A stretch of DNA of 64,000 nucleotides from CAVPGP01 sp963718065 (GTDB taxonomy: Bacteria; Actinomycetota; Thermoleophilia; Gaiellales; Gaiellaceae): the NCBI GenBank assembly GCA_963718065.1, contig CAVQYE010000007.1, positions 1 to 64,000 of the forward strand, written 5' to 3'. Below, one piece after another: positions 63,254 to 64,000 of the stretch. The notes under the pieces are model-generated. The model ran no database searches, was not told where the DNA came from, and saw only the letters and a list, made by a program, of their open reading frames with translations. The stretch's first letter is position 1. Each line of letters begins with the position of its first letter. A program made the translations under genes and the position numbers.

Positions 63254-64000
63254 CTGTCGTCCTTACTGCGGCGCGACTCACCATGCTGGGGGAGCAGCAC
63301 GTGGCGCGGCCGCGCCGGGAACTCCGTCGCGCCGGCGTCGACACCGTCGGCACGACGCTGCCACGGCCAGCGGCGGCCGTCGGGCTCCGCCAGCGGGTCG
63401 ATGCGATGCGAGGAGGTCCGGACCCCGTCGTCCGCTCCGTCCGGGAACGACTGCACCTCCCACGGATCCGAGCCGTTCGTCTCCCTCGGCTCGTGCGCGT
63501 CCTCGACGGCCGCCGACGAATCCTCGAGGTTGACCGCCGCAGCGGCCTCGTGCAGCAGGGCGTCCGCGAGCGGCTCCTCGGCGGGCTCGTGGTCGGCCGG
63601 CGCTGGGGTCTCGGCAGGCGCCTGCGCGGTGACAGGCGGCGGCACGAAGACGGGCAGTTCCTCCATGGGTGGCTGCTCGATCGGCGGCTCGGCCACGATC
63701 TCGGCGGCCGGCTCCAAGACTTCAGGGCTTTCCGCGACGGCCTCGTCCGGCTCGGCACCCGCCGGCGGCACCGGCCACTCTTCGAGCGCCGCGGCGCGCA
63801 TCTCTGGCGTAGCGATCCAGGTCGGCGCCTCGGGCTCGCGCGGCGCCGGATAGCCCTGCTCGACCTTGTAGCCCTGGTCGATCACCCGGCGCGGCGGGGT
63901 CTCGACCGGCGGCACGTAGTACCGCGGCGGCGAGCCGCTCGTCCAGTGGGGCTCGTCGCGCCAGGCGGCCCATTCCAGCAGTGCGACGAGCACCCAGCCG
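63250..64000 (-). CDS. Acidic proline-rich membrane-associated protein (5' end beyond the window)
   Basis: At least 249 residues. The visible start, GWVLVALLEWAAWRDEP, looks like the end of a TM helix, followed by SGSPPRYYVPPVETPPRR and a long disordered acidic region (APTWIATPEMRAAALEEWPV, PPIEQPPMEELPVFVPPPV, PADHEPAEEPLADALL). It ends RHVLLPQHGESRRSKDDR. No family recognised. It shares style and operon with the EP-repeat protein, suggesting a partner or an ancient duplicate. Confidence 0.7.
   Translation of the reverse strand, partial: GWVLVALLEWAAWRDEPHWTSGSPPRYYVPPVETPPRRVIDQGYKVEQGYPAPREPEAPTWIATPEMRAAALEEWPVPPAGAEPDEAVAESPEVLEPAAEIVAEPPIEQPPMEELPVFVPPPVTAQAPAETPAPADHEPAEEPLADALLHEAAAAVNLEDSSAAVEDAHEPRETNGSDPWEVQSFPDGADDGVRTSSHRIDPLAEPDGRRWPWQRRADGVDAGATEFPARPRHVLLPQHGESRRSKDDR

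Noticed and set aside
1..64000. tRNA, rRNA or transposase genes
   Set aside because: Scanned both strands for T-loop (GGTTCRANTCC) cores, rRNA landmarks and DDE/serine/tyrosine recombinase motifs; none were seen.

Overview
The window looks like two pieces of DNA joined at about 8.86-8.91 kb. Bases 1 to about 8,860 are all minus-strand and resemble a Chloroflexota (Anaerolineae/Caldilineae-type) genome. They hold a membrane-anchored GH3 glycosidase, an electron-transfer flavoprotein pair, two acyl-CoA dehydrogenases and the 3' part of a NYN/OST-HTH type gene whose 5' part is missing at the join. From about 8,910 onward the gene content and order fit a high-GC actinobacterium of the class Thermoleophilia (Gaiellales-like). 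The taxonomy rests on gene families and synteny read by eye, not on a database search. Single-base indels are dense in the first ~17 kb and sparser afterwards, which suggests a low-coverage or noisy contig end. Broken frames of essential genes there (ppdK, glyS) are therefore read as sequencing errors, not pseudogenes.

Layout of the actinobacterial part. 8.9-18 kb: rhomboid protease; then (minus) PPDK, a 54-aa membrane protein, the PPDK regulatory kinase/phosphatase, an M20 amidohydrolase and glyS-glyQ. 18-20 kb: esterase, GNAT acetyltransferase, LspA-like protein. 20-24.7 kb (minus): deoB, methyltransferase, pyrimidine-nucleoside phosphorylase, fpg and recO, i.e. nucleoside salvage plus repair. 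25-30.7 kb: alanine dehydrogenase, aldo/keto reductase, exported beta-propeller, DUF3866, peptidase T-like and a PAS protein. 30.7-38.8 kb (minus): tlyA-nadK-recN-steA-(SRPBCC)-steB/mctB-(GT2/GT4 fusion)-pyrG, the order known from mycobacteria with two extra genes. 38.8-61.7 kb: a nearly gapless minus-strand run, mnmA - DUF948 - RsbW-like - SigB/F-type sigma - hydrolase - alaS - ruvX - mltG - aroE - aroC - aroKB - aroQ - pepQ - two exported proteins - efp - biotin carrier - accC - asp23 - nusB - xseB-like - prenyl synthase - MFS. It matches the Firmicutes aroQ-pepQ-efp-accB-accC-asp23-nusB-xse-ispA-tlyA-recN order. 61.9-64 kb: an RlpA-like protein and two acidic, Pro/Glu-rich proteins, the last cut by the window edge.

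Most interesting points. (1) Two 164-nt copies of a full-length imperfect hairpin at 13,950 and 34,817 (inverted orientation, about 86% identical by eye, no gaps) carry compensatory base-pair changes in a stem, so a structured RNA or palindromic mobile element is conserved. A different 163-nt hairpin lies at 37,779. One end of each lies at the stop codon of a minus-strand gene. (2) The gene in the accB position encodes a biotin-carrier domain fused to a carboxyltransferase-like domain that has lost the metal-binding histidines and the catalytic lysine. (3) RecN and SteA are in one open frame; a GT2 is fused to a half-length MraY-like domain; MnmA has an N-terminal extension. No tRNA, rRNA, CRISPR array, insertion sequence or prophage gene was recognised.
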